From contig JAEOTB010000055.1 of the NCBI GenBank assembly GCA_016840065.1, positions 1 through 53,551 of the forward strand: a stretch of DNA of 53,551 nucleotides, read 5' to 3'. The notes beneath the pieces were generated by a model that saw only the letters and a list, made by a program, of their open reading frames with translations, searched no databases and was not told where the DNA came from. This DNA comes from Candidatus Hermodarchaeota archaeon. Its GTDB lineage: Archaea; Asgardarchaeota; Hermodarchaeia; Hermodarchaeales; Hermodarchaeaceae. Of the stretch, positions 40,744-48,559 are shown one piece after another; the first letter of the stretch is position 1; each line of letters begins with the position of its first letter. The position numbers were made by a program, and so were the translations under genes.

Positions 40744-41973
40744 CTATACTACAGGATCTTGTGTCTCAGAATCCTCAAGGGAGGCGGATGATGTTTGAAG
40801 GAGCGTTTCTTGGAATTGGGTAAGAACATCCTTGAATCCCTTTCGCATCTTAAGAAATAGTTCGTTACGCTGGACCTCCGTTTGGTAGATGATTTCAAGG
40901 AGTTCGCTCTTCAGGAACTTCGCGATTTCCTTATAGGACTCGACTAATTCTATCATCTGATCCTTATAGGCACTGAATTCAAGGAACAAAGATGTAGCTT
41001 GAGAAGCGCCCAAAAGCATGGCTTTATGGTCGCGAAAATGGGACGCCAAGGTTCTGATGTCCAATCCTCCCTGAATCTTGTGCATCAATTCCATCATTTC
41101 TATATGAGTGAGATTAAGGAGACTTCGGAAGAGTAGATTGTGGTGCTCTTCGAATATCCAGTGAGTTCTATCATGAAGACTGACATGTTCCTTGAATTTC
41201 TGCCGTAATTTTTGGAATTCCTGTATTTTTCTGTCGAATTCTTCCATTTCTGCTATTCCAAAAAGACCTGGTGATTCGGTAAGGATGAAGGTTGGAAACT
41301 CTCGTGAATCTTTAGCGAGGAGGGATATGGCTTCAGCAACATAGTTGATGACTTCTTCGAGGCCTTCTTCTTCCATTGCGGCATTGATTGCGTTACGAGC
41401 TTCTGACTGGAGTTGGGTAGACTTCTCTGAGGTGATATAGCGAAGAACTTCGAGGAAGCCGTACATGAACTCGCTCTGAATCATTTTGTGTATTTTTTCA
41501 AGATGTGGTAGATAGGTGATAAGGGTGTGTTGAAATTTCTCCGAAATCAGTTGGTCTTCGTAGAATTGACCCAGAAACCATTTGATACCTGAGACACCCA
41601 ATTCTTTAGACTTTATGGCTTCACGGGGATTGCTAATACTCCGTACCGTTTCATCAAATTCCTTAGTTTCTGTGATTCCAACTGATGAAAACAGTGTATG
41701 TAAGCTTCGCCGTTGATTTCGATAGTAACTGTAATATGTAACTAGGTGGTCAACGAATTCATCTATACTGTGAATGATTTGACTTCCTTCAGGAATTACT
41801 AAATGGTTTCCTGTGCCATGCTTCTCCAGAAACTTTGATACTCGTGATTCTGATTTACTACTAATCTCAGCTTTGACTTTTTCGTATTGAAAGAGGTGTG
41901 TTAAATAACGGTTAAGAAGTATACAAATTTGTTCTTGAACCTTCTCATTTGTGAGTTCTTCTTCCTGGTCCAT
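40744..41973 (-). CDS. All-helical protein downstream of the Rab-type GTPase, unknown
   Basis: 409 residues, almost purely alpha-helical and acidic, with no membrane helix, zinc motif or nucleotide motif. It contains several amphipathic, possibly coiled-coil stretches (MEEFDRKIQEFQKLRQKFKEH; YKDQMIELVESYKEIAKFLKSELLEIIYQTE). I do not recognise a family. It starts 18 bases after the stop of the small GTPase gene on the same strand, so the two should be translated from one mRNA. A role as effector, regulator or scaffold of that GTPase is the simplest guess. ATG at 41973. Confidence 0.7.
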   Translation of the reverse strand: MDQEEELTNEKVQEQICILLNRYLTHLFQYEKVKAEISSKSESRVSKFLEKHGTGNHLVIPEGSQIIHSIDEFVDHLVTYYSYYRNQRRSLHTLFSSVGITETKEFDETVRSISNPREAIKSKELGVSGIKWFLGQFYEDQLISEKFQHTLITYLPHLEKIHKMIQSEFMYGFLEVLRYITSEKSTQLQSEARNAINAAMEEEGLEEVINYVAEAISLLAKDSREFPTFILTESPGLFGIAEMEEFDRKIQEFQKLRQKFKEHVSLHDRTHWIFEEHHNLLFRSLLNLTHIEMMELMHKIQGGLDIRTLASHFRDHKAMLLGASQATSLFLEFSAYKDQMIELVESYKEIAKFLKSELLEIIYQTEVQRNELFLKMRKGFKDVLTQFQETLLQTSSASLEDSETQDPVV

Positions 41974-41991
41974 AGGTTTTCCTCTTTGTTC

Positions 41992-42546
41992 TTATTCGGG
42001 AGATACTGACTGACTGCTGACCATTTCCTTCTGAAGAATCAGTTCGGAAACCTTTTCGAATGTCTCTTTTACACCTTGGTCAACCTTTGCACTGGTCTCA
42101 AAATACTTCATCCCTCTCTCGTCTATCAAGGTTTCAACATCACTTGTGGTAACTTCTCGAGTATCAGTCAAGTCAAGTTTGTTACCAACCAAGATCATGG
42201 GGATGTCTTGGCTGGCATAGCGTTGAATCTGTTCTACCCATTTTTCAACGTTCAGAAAGCTTTGTCGACGAGTAAGATCAAATACTAACACAGCACCCTT
42301 TGCGCCACGATAATAAATTGGTCGAATACCTGCGTACCGCTCCTGACCTGCTGTATCCCAAATCTGGAGCTTGACAATATGTCCATTCATGGAGAGCGTC
42401 TTAACGACAAAGTCGACACCTAATGTGCTGATATATTGGTCAGTAAAAGTGCCATAGGCGAATCTTGTAGTAAGGCTTGTTTTACCGACTTCTGCATCAC
42501 CAACAAGCACTATTTTAAAGAGGTAATCGAAATTGCCATTTGACAT
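41992..42546 (-). CDS. Rab/Ras-type small GTPase
   Basis: 184 residues with every Ras-superfamily box: G1 GDAEVGKTS at 16-24, switch I Thr41 in STLGVDF (a Rab-like signature), G3 WDTAGQE at 63-69, G4 NKLD at 122-125 and G5 ETSAK at 150-154. The catalytic Gln68 (Ras Gln61 equivalent) is present, so hydrolysis should be normal. The C-terminus (MVSSQSVSPE) has no Cys for prenylation, so membrane attachment would need a partner. Eukaryote-like GTPases of this type are a hallmark of Asgard archaea. It is followed by the helical gene at an 18-base gap. The AAA ATPase gene lies 71 bases upstream on the same strand. Confidence 0.95.
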   Translation of the reverse strand: MSNGNFDYLFKIVLVGDAEVGKTSLTTRFAYGTFTDQYISTLGVDFVVKTLSMNGHIVKLQIWDTAGQERYAGIRPIYYRGAKGAVLVFDLTRRQSFLNVEKWVEQIQRYASQDIPMILVGNKLDLTDTREVTTSDVETLIDERGMKYFETSAKVDQGVKETFEKVSELILQKEMVSSQSVSPE

Positions 42547-42617
42547 CGTGTCTTGTCCTCATCCATTTCCGAACTGAAGTTCTCAGATATCTATTCAGTT
42601 GGTAGTCACTTAAAGAT

Positions 42618-43784
42618 TTAGTTAGGATGATATTCAAAACCACGTTGAGCTTTACGCCGGCGGAGCTTGCGTAAATCATAGAGCTTCTTCAGCTCATTGG
42701 AGGCCGTTCCCTTGGCTATACCTAATTCTTCAGCTACCACAGCTGATGTAGCCTTCTTCAGCTTGTGGATTAGGGTTAATATGTCTCGCTGAATAGCTGT
42801 TATTCCTTCAGGATCGGATGCCATGAAGGAGTCAAGTTCTATTTCCCTCTCAGATTTTGTGAATCGACTCTCATCAGATGCGCTTGGTACTAGGGTGGTC
42901 TCCTCTGGTAGACTTGGTTGTTGATGAATTATCTGAAGTACATAATCGCTGGTGATTCTGTCCCCAGCTGGATTGCCATCTTGAAAGGCATCAGTAATTA
43001 TACTCTCACAGAGCCGCAGTGTAGGTCTTGGGTAACCCCTTGTATGTTTATGGATTTTATCAATAGCTCCCAGAGTGAATGGTGAGATATCAGTACCACC
43101 AAAGTATTCAATTCGTTGGCGAATCAATTCCTCTGTTTCTTCTCGTGTTAGAACTTCAATATGACCGCCAGCAACTCTTCTTTCAAGCATCATCTTGTAG
43201 GTTACCCTTTCTGCCAGTGGTCCAAAGATGTTAGTTAAGGCCTTCTGAAAACCTGTTAGTCCAGCCATAAACAGTACAACCGCAGGCGAGTCGCTGAGGT
43301 GACGAAGCCACTGTACAGTTTTTCTTTTCTCTGCGACTACTGCTTCTGAATCACCGACCTCGATAGCAAGGGTTTGACCTTCGTCGATAAGAAGAATTAT
43401 CCGGCGATGTTTCTTTATGTAGAATTCCTGAATGTTTTCTGATAAGGAATCTATGAGATCAGGTGGAGGACCACTTTCTTTCATGGTGTTCCGAGCAACC
43501 AAATTTGTCAATGCAGAACTGAGAATTCTGGTGTCGACAGGTTCGGATATCGAGCAAGGAATCATGTTGGTTGTTGTATTCAGTTTCTGCAGGAACCAGC
43601 GTAGAACATGGGTTTTTCCAGTTCCAGCTCGTCCTTCAATAAGTATGATGTTTCCAGTTCTGAGTTGTGTCATTAAGGGGGTGATGATACGTTTCTCCCC
43701 TGCGAATACTTCAGGCATTACATCTATCCTAAAGGGGAAATCCCACCAACCCAAGCTTTTCATACGCTCGTCAATGGCAAACAT
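42618..43784 (-). CDS. AAA+ ATPase with C-terminal winged helix (ORC1/Cdc6- or ExeA-like)
   Basis: 388 residues. Walker A GRAGTGKT at 51-58, Walker B IILLIDEGQTL near 128-138, a sensor-1 region (VVLFMAGLTGFQKAL, with FMAG at the sensor position) and sensor-2-like Arg in the lid (GYPRPTLRLCESI). The last 65 residues are a winged helix (ITAIQRDILTLIHKLKK...SAVVAEELGIAKGTASNELKKL). This is a DNA-binding ATPase of the Cdc6/ExeA/STAND-like group rather than a replication initiator proper. It might control the neighbouring GTPase genes. ATG at 43784. It sits in a run with two small genes upstream and the Rab-type gene downstream. Confidence 0.8.
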   Translation of the reverse strand: MFAIDERMKSLGWWDFPFRIDVMPEVFAGEKRIITPLMTQLRTGNIILIEGRAGTGKTHVLRWFLQKLNTTTNMIPCSISEPVDTRILSSALTNLVARNTMKESGPPPDLIDSLSENIQEFYIKKHRRIILLIDEGQTLAIEVGDSEAVVAEKRKTVQWLRHLSDSPAVVLFMAGLTGFQKALTNIFGPLAERVTYKMMLERRVAGGHIEVLTREETEELIRQRIEYFGGTDISPFTLGAIDKIHKHTRGYPRPTLRLCESIITDAFQDGNPAGDRITSDYVLQIIHQQPSLPEETTLVPSASDESRFTKSEREIELDSFMASDPEGITAIQRDILTLIHKLKKATSAVVAEELGIAKGTASNELKKLYDLRKLRRRKAQRGFEYHPN

Positions 43785-43867
43785 AACATCAGTTCTCCTT
43801 ACCTGGATGGTTCACCACTGGTTGGGTTCGAGTTCATCACCTTGTTTGTGTTAGATAGGTTCGCACC

Positions 43868-44149
43868 CTAGCTTTCAGCTAAGGCTACATCTCCTAATCG
43901 TCCGAGTTGATCGTTGTAGCTAAAGGCACAACACACATTCCCTCCTCCATTATTGAAAGTCGAATCCTCCTCTCTGTTCGTTTCGCAGAGATATATGCAG
44001 TAGCTAGTATTCACGAGATTTCCAGAACGTCGACACACAATCATTTGTGATGTTGGAGCAATTAAATCTAGGACAGAATCCTGTGAATGGAGTATCTGGG
44101 ATGTTTCGAGCATAAACCTTGGTCGTACTATTTTTGATTTCTCAATCAT
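43868..44149 (-). CDS. Small protein (93 aa), unknown, coupled to upstream micro-gene
   Basis: 93 residues. The first half looks like alternating helix and strand (LHSQDSVLDLIAPTSQMIVCRRSGNLV). The second half is Cys-containing and Gly/Asn-rich (FNNGGGNVCCAFSYND). No family is recognised. The ATG at 44149 has GGTGAGG five bases upstream and overlaps the TGA of the upstream 44-residue gene in ATGA, a sign of translational coupling. It lies 84 bases before the AAA ATPase gene and is likely part of its transcript. Confidence 0.6.
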   Translation of the reverse strand: MIEKSKIVRPRFMLETSQILHSQDSVLDLIAPTSQMIVCRRSGNLVNTSYCIYLCETNREEDSTFNNGGGNVCCAFSYNDQLGRLGDVALAES

Positions 44150-44280
44150 TTATCCTCACCTTCCTTGTGACTAGCGTAGATTATCCGTTTAGGGCTCCTG
44201 AATGAGCTGTGTTTGGCCTGTTCAGAGATTTTGTTTGCAAGCTCGTAAAATACCCTTATTTTTCCTTTTTGGAGCCCCAT
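44146..44280 (-). CDS. Small basic protein (44 aa), first gene of the AAA/GTPase run
   Basis: 44 residues from ATG 44280 to TGA 44146-44148. It starts MGLQKGKIRVFYELANKISE and ends KRIIYASHKEGEDK, and is basic, with one helix. It overlaps the next gene by the four bases ATGA. A TATA-like TAAATATC on the minus strand at 44322-44330 lies about 45 bases before the ATG, and four 10-bp repeats end right at the start codon. No family is recognised. The overlap, the promoter position and the composition argue that it is real. The remaining part of this gap, 44331-44555, holds no gene that I can see. Confidence 0.55.
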   Translation of the reverse strand: MGLQKGKIRVFYELANKISEQAKHSSFRSPKRIIYASHKEGEDK

Positions 44281-44320
44281 AACATCATTCAACTTCATTA
44301 AACTTCATTCAGGTTCATTA
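44281..44320. repeat. Four 10-bp tandem repeats at a promoter/leader
   Basis: On the plus strand the units are AACATCATTC, AACTTCATTA, AACTTCATTC and AGGTTCATTA, in register without gaps. On the minus strand they read as TAATGAACCT, GAATGAAGTT, TAATGAAGTT, GAATGATGTT, directly followed by the ATG at 44280. They cover the expected transcription start and whole 5' leader of the small-gene/AAA transcript. A 10-bp period puts each unit on the same face of the helix, as for a cooperatively bound regulator. Confidence 0.7.
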
Positions 44321-44555
44321 AAGATATTTAGAACCCTATAAAGCTTCCTATCTCCTTGGGGATTTCTCTCTAGCCCCCCATAAATTGCCTGTTACATTAA
44401 TTATTTCATTCTGAAAGAAATTATTCCTAAACGGTGTTAATGCCCGAAATCCCTTTTTCAGTACGGAAAAGCCTTCATTTCCCCATATTGAGAATTTGGT
44501 CGGTCATTTTGCGTTCCAATGAAATGGAATGAACATCCCCTACAATCAACCCCAT

Positions 44556-45608
44556 CTAATCGAGGAGAGATACGGAAAGAGGACCAGAGGATGAGCCAAA
44601 CTCTTCGTGGAGATATCTCAGAAGTTCAAACCGTTTAGGGTTTAGGTGTAAAAGTGACTGTATATCATCAAGCGAGAGGTGAGGTGAATGTTTCCGGAAA
44701 CTTATGAAGTATCTAAGATCCTTTATCAACTCTCTGAGTTGAAACTCCAAGAATTGCCCTTGCTCGGAGAGAGATTCGCTGAGGGCTAAGGATGTTTTTG
44801 CTATATTCATCTGAAACTGGTTTGGAGGAGCCTGATACCAACACCCACCATCAGGGTCACACCTCAAGAAGAGGTAATGATCAATATACTCGGGGACTAC
44901 CATGTTCTTGAAGACTTTTTCAGTGACACCGAGGAGCGTGGATGTCTTGTGAACTTGGTGCTTACGACTCTGAAGGATTCCCCTAGTAATCTCCATATCC
45001 GTTATTGCATCCATGTGAGGGATTTTGAAGGGGAGCAACTCGTCTAGGGATTCCCTTAGTCTTGTGATATGTTCATCGCTGCAACAGACTATCACAGCTG
45101 AACCGATGAGTATATTCAAGAGAAGAATATCGAGAACTTCCCCCATAGAGCTGAGCAGGAACTCTGCAGAGGTTAGTTCTTGTTTTTCAGCTTCAAATCG
45201 AGTGTTGTGTGCAGCAAGGGCCTGTTGGATTGTTGGGATGAATTTTTCAAACATCCGGGTCCCGCCATCCCACCTTGCTAAGATGTCCTCGAATTTGTTT
45301 AGAAAGAGGACATTTAGACTGTGAAGAACCGCCTGTACTTCAAGCACATCTGCACCTGAATCGGCTAATCCTACAGTGATGATATCCTGCAAGGCGTCAT
45401 AATGGAACCGGTAAACACCAGCTTCGATGGTGCGAATTTCTTCGTCAATTGCCTCATGACCGAACTCCCTAATCGCAGTTAACAAACCTGTCAAGATTGT
45501 CTGGTCAAGCTTCACGACTGGTGAGAGAACAGAAACAAGGTTTTCACCAGAACGGAGAAAGATGAACACAGAATGGATTTTACTTGACAGGGTAACACCC
45601 CTCACCAC
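44556..45608 (-). CDS. Protein with N-terminal longin/roadblock-like domain, unknown
   Basis: 350 residues. The first 110 read like a longin/roadblock-type domain: strand KIHSVFIFLRSGENLVSVLSP, helix LDQTILTGLLTAIREFGHEA, strands EIRTIEAGVYRFHYD and DIITVGLADSGADV, helix VQAVLHSLNVLFLNKFEDILARW. This pattern is common in Asgard proteins near small GTPases. In eukaryotes such domains act in Rab/Arf regulation (Mon1-Ccz1, SRX). The rest is helical, with a hydrophobic strand (LLLNILIGSAVIVC) and no catalytic motif I know. The GTG start at 45608 has a weak ribosome site. It is on the same strand as, and about 400 bases upstream of, the AAA/GTPase run. Confidence 0.6.
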   Translation of the reverse strand: MVRGVTLSSKIHSVFIFLRSGENLVSVLSPVVKLDQTILTGLLTAIREFGHEAIDEEIRTIEAGVYRFHYDALQDIITVGLADSGADVLEVQAVLHSLNVLFLNKFEDILARWDGGTRMFEKFIPTIQQALAAHNTRFEAEKQELTSAEFLLSSMGEVLDILLLNILIGSAVIVCCSDEHITRLRESLDELLPFKIPHMDAITDMEITRGILQSRKHQVHKTSTLLGVTEKVFKNMVVPEYIDHYLFLRCDPDGGCWYQAPPNQFQMNIAKTSLALSESLSEQGQFLEFQLRELIKDLRYFISFRKHSPHLSLDDIQSLLHLNPKRFELLRYLHEEFGSSSGPLSVSLLD

Positions 45609-45740
45609 TGATTTGCCTAGAGCGATAAGAGATTAAAGTGTTTCTTACATGCTTTTACTGGAGCTTCTTTGAGTTACCCCTTTAATTTATAAAGATTATC
45701 AACTTGCTGTTGATACTGAAGGACAATAGAGGTGCATACT

Positions 45741-46817
45741 GTGACAATTGACAGAATTCTGAAGACCTTAGAAGAATTATCCGAAGCTATAGGAGTCTCT
45801 GGTTTTGAAAAACCTCCTCGTGACATGATTCAGGAGGAAATCAAGGATTTGGTTGATAAGGCTTGGGTAGACCCCCTGGGGAACCTACTAGCTATCCGCA
45901 AGGGTGAGACAAAACACCCTCGCATCCTGCTAGACGCCCATGTAGACGAAATCGGTTTCATAATCACACATGTAGATAAGCGAGGATTCCTTCGAATAGC
46001 CCCATTAGGAGGATGGGACCCAAGAACACTACCTGGGCAACGAGTCATCATTCAACCCCACGCCATTAAGGAGAAATACCCTCCACCAGTTTTCGGTGTC
46101 ATCACTGCGATGCCACCACACCTGACTTCACCAGAACAGCGAAGGAAGGTCATTCAGATAGAAGAACTCTTAGTCGATATCGGCGTAACCTCATTTGACG
46201 AAGCAAAGGAGAAGGGAGTAGTGATGGGTGTTCCTTTAACCGTGTGGCAGCCCTTCATGAGGCTCAGCGATGACTCGCTAACCGGTAAAGCATTCGATGA
46301 TCGTGTGGGCTGCACTATTCTGGTTGAAACCTTACGGCGTTTAGAGGAGGCCAAGAATAGGCAAGCGACTGTGGTCTTTAACTTTGCAATGGCAGAAGAG
46401 GTGGGAGCACGAGGAGCCAGGACTGGTGCTTATACGTTAGAACCTGATGTTGCACTTGCCCTAGAGTGTACCACTGCAGCAGATATACCAGACGTTCCAG
46501 ATCACAAATCACCTACTCGTCTTGGTGAGGGACCAGCAATAACCTTAGCCGATCGCTCTATGATCGCTCATCCCAAGGTGGTCTCCACTCTTCAACGCGT
46601 CGGAGAGAAGGAAAAGATAAGACATCAGGTGAAGAAGCCGATAATTACCGGCGGAACAGATGCGGGGCAAATTCATGTGACAAGGGGAGGTGTTCCCTCA
46701 GGGGTTGTTTCAGTTCCCTCCCGCAACATTCACTCAGCAGTTTCTGTAATTCGGCTCTCCGATATGGTCGCTGCCGTTGACCTTGTTTATGGCTTCATAC
46801 AAACTTGGAAAGAATAG
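45741..46817 (+). CDS. M42-family aminopeptidase (TET/endoglucanase-like)
   Basis: 358 residues from GTG 45741, five bases after AGAGGTG; a GTG three codons earlier sits on that ribosome site. Dinuclear metal motifs are DAHVDEIGF (His, Asp), KAFDDRVGC (bridging Asp), MAEEVGARGART (catalytic Glu-Glu), LECTTAADIPD (Asp) and SRNIHSAVSVI (His). GGTDAGQIH and GGVPSGVVSVP complete the family pattern. Such enzymes form dodecameric tetrahedral (TET) aminopeptidases that trim peptides from the proteasome. It is 12 bases before the FMN-binding-type pair, so probably co-transcribed. Confidence 0.94.
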   Translation: MTIDRILKTLEELSEAIGVSGFEKPPRDMIQEEIKDLVDKAWVDPLGNLLAIRKGETKHPRILLDAHVDEIGFIITHVDKRGFLRIAPLGGWDPRTLPGQRVIIQPHAIKEKYPPPVFGVITAMPPHLTSPEQRRKVIQIEELLVDIGVTSFDEAKEKGVVMGVPLTVWQPFMRLSDDSLTGKAFDDRVGCTILVETLRRLEEAKNRQATVVFNFAMAEEVGARGARTGAYTLEPDVALALECTTAADIPDVPDHKSPTRLGEGPAITLADRSMIAHPKVVSTLQRVGEKEKIRHQVKKPIITGGTDAGQIHVTRGGVPSGVVSVPSRNIHSAVSVIRLSDMVAAVDLVYGFIQTWKE

Positions 46818-46829
46818 GAAGGAAGAAGA

Positions 46830-47261
46830 ATGTCTGAGAACAAACCACCCTCGGTGGAGGAAGTCCTTCGAGGAGAAAATATAATTTTCCTTGCGACAAA
46901 TGAAGAGAGTCAACCTCGAGTGCGTCCTGTTACGCTTATCGAAGACCATGGAGAGTTCTTTGTCTTAACGGGATCAAAGGACCAGAAAGTAGCTCAGATT
47001 AGAGCGAACGAGAAGGTGGAGTGCCTGAGATTGGTAAAGTTTGGTGAAGCTACAGGATATGTGCGATTCTCTGCAACGGCAACCATTGAGCAGGACCCAG
47101 AGTTTCGTGAACGAATAGCCAAGGTGGCATCATTCTTCAGTCAGTTCTGGGACAGCCCTACTCATCCAGGGTACACGTTGATTCACCTCCGACCAATCAG
47201 TGTAGAGTATATGAAACCAGGTGATATGGGAGCTACACCCGTGCCGGAACTCAAATTATAG
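46830..47261 (+). CDS. Pyridoxamine 5'-phosphate oxidase-like FMN-binding protein (copy 1)
   Basis: 143 residues of the split-barrel flavin-binding fold. The start PSVEEVLRGENIIFLATNEESQPRVRPVTLIEDHGEFFVLTGSKDQKVAQI is the classic PNPOx-like pattern (short helix, x-L-A-T-x-x-x-x-P-R-V-R-P-V, then x-T-G-S-K-D-x-K). It probably binds FMN or F420 and reduces a small substrate or heme; true PNPOx function is unlikely at this size. ATG 46830 follows GGAAGGAAGA. It is about half identical to the next gene, from which it is separated by 15 bases. Confidence 0.85.
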   Translation: MSENKPPSVEEVLRGENIIFLATNEESQPRVRPVTLIEDHGEFFVLTGSKDQKVAQIRANEKVECLRLVKFGEATGYVRFSATATIEQDPEFRERIAKVASFFSQFWDSPTHPGYTLIHLRPISVEYMKPGDMGATPVPELKL

Positions 47262-47276
47262 CTGGGTGGCAATTTA

Positions 47277-47708
47277 ATGACAGATGATGGACTTCCTACA
47301 CCTGAAGATATTCTACGAAGTAGACCTTTGGTATATTTTGCCACTGTTGAAGGTGAGAAACCGAGAGTACGTCCTGTTACGTTGATTGAGAATCAGGGAA
47401 GGCTCTATGTGATAACTGGAGCGAAGGATGATAAGGTGTCACAGATTCGAAGCAATAATAATGTAGAAATCGTTGCTCCCCAAAGACTGGGCGATGCTGT
47501 GGTTTTTATCCGAATATCAGCTAAAGCGGTTATTGAGGAGGATCCTGTAGAGAGAGCGAGAGTAGCGGGGGTTGTAGAATGGTTTGGTGATTATTTTAGT
47601 AGCCCTAGCAGCCCTGACTATGCTCTTATTCGCATTCAACCTGATGTTGTTTTGTACAAGAAGCCTGGCATTAGAGAACCTGTGGTAATCCCGAAGCTTT
47701 CACTTTGA
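47277..47708 (+). CDS. Pyridoxamine 5'-phosphate oxidase-like FMN-binding protein (copy 2)
   Basis: 143 residues, a tandem duplicate of the preceding gene. It is the same length, shares P-R-V-R-P-V-T-L-I-E near residues 28-37, T-G-A-K-D-D-K-V-S-Q-I-R and the end L-I-R-I-Q-P, and differs mainly in loops. The two chains may form a heterodimer, since the split-barrel dimer builds the flavin site at the interface. ATG 47277 follows GGGTGG. Its last bases overlap the open frame of the ABC ATPase gene. Confidence 0.85.
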   Translation: MTDDGLPTPEDILRSRPLVYFATVEGEKPRVRPVTLIENQGRLYVITGAKDDKVSQIRSNNNVEIVAPQRLGDAVVFIRISAKAVIEEDPVERARVAGVVEWFGDYFSSPSSPDYALIRIQPDVVLYKKPGIREPVVIPKLSL

Positions 47709-47755
47709 TATGTGCCCAAAGAGTTGTACTCGTCTTGAATGGTAGTAGCCCGATT

Positions 47756-48421
47756 GTGAGTTTCGTTGATGTTACAAAGACCTTTGAAACACAAGAAGGT
47801 CCTGTCCATGCCCTTGAAAACATCACACTAGATGTTCAGTCAGGTGAATACCTCGCCATAGTTGGACCTTCGGGTTCCGGGAAGACGACTTTACTTAACC
47901 TTGCTGGGAGCCTTGATTATCCTAGTTCAGGGACTGTTTTCTTTCGTGGGCAAAACTTGGCGGAATTATCGCGGAGAGAAATGGCTGCGCTTCGACGACA
48001 CGAGATGGGTTTTGTATTTCAGACATGGAATCTAGTCAAAGAGCTTTCCGCGCTAGATAACATCCGATTGCCGATGGCCTTTGCAAGAGTTCCTAAACAA
48101 GAACAGATCACCAGGGCGGTTGAGCTTCTTGAACTTGTAGATTTAGCCGATAGGAAAGACCATCCTCCAGACCAGTTGAGTGGAGGGCAGCAGCAGCGTG
48201 TGGCCATCGCTCGGGCTTTAGCAAATAAGCCCAGGTTACTACTCGCTGATGAACCAACCGGAAATCTTGACGAAGAAACAGCGCAGACAATTATTAATCT
48301 ACTACGTCAGTTGAACCAGACAGAAAACGTTACTGTACTCTGTGCAACTCACGACCTCACACTCGCAGATGTAGCAGACCGAAGTGTGCGAATAGTAGAA
48401 GGTCGATTGCAGAAAGAATAA
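47756..48421 (+). CDS. ABC transporter ATP-binding protein (LolD/MacB-type), no permease nearby
   Basis: About 221 residues from GTG 47756 ([19 protein letters not shown]). Walker [13 protein letters not shown]-loop [17 protein letters not shown], signature [15 protein letters not shown], Walker [13 protein letters not shown] and switch His in CATHDLTLA are all present. It is closest to the MacB/LolD/FtsE class that drives FtsX-like permeases. No such permease is adjacent; the next gene is a glycosidase. In-frame TTGs at 47735 and 47705 are alternative starts, and none has a strong ribosome site. Confidence 0.9.
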   Translation: MSFVDVTKTFETQEGPVHALENITLDVQSGEYLAIVGPSGSGKTTLLNLAGSLDYPSSGTVFFRGQNLAELSRREMAALRRHEMGFVFQTWNLVKELSALDNIRLPMAFARVPKQEQITRAVELLELVDLADRKDHPPDQLSGGQQQRVAIARALANKPRLLLADEPTGNLDEETAQTIINLLRQLNQTENVTVLCATHDLTLADVADRSVRIVEGRLQKE

Positions 48422-48559
48422 TGAATTTCATTTAGGAAAGAACATGCTGAATACCTGTGTCCTAGACAAAGCATAAGAGGAGGAAGTTATTTCAATATTC
48501 TCGACTAAGAGATAACGGGATTCTAGTCTTGAAGGGATTGTAGTCTAAGGTGCGCAGTT

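Noticed and set aside
43810..43860. Sequence GGTTCGAGT resembling a tRNA T-loop
   Set aside because: No acceptor or anticodon stem can be folded around it. No other tRNA-like element was found in the gaps.
44498..44540. Inverted repeat TTCCA-6-TGGAA in the gap before the longin-like gene's stop
   Set aside because: The arms are only five bases and common by chance in AT-rich sequence. There is no T-tract on the strand that would need a terminator.
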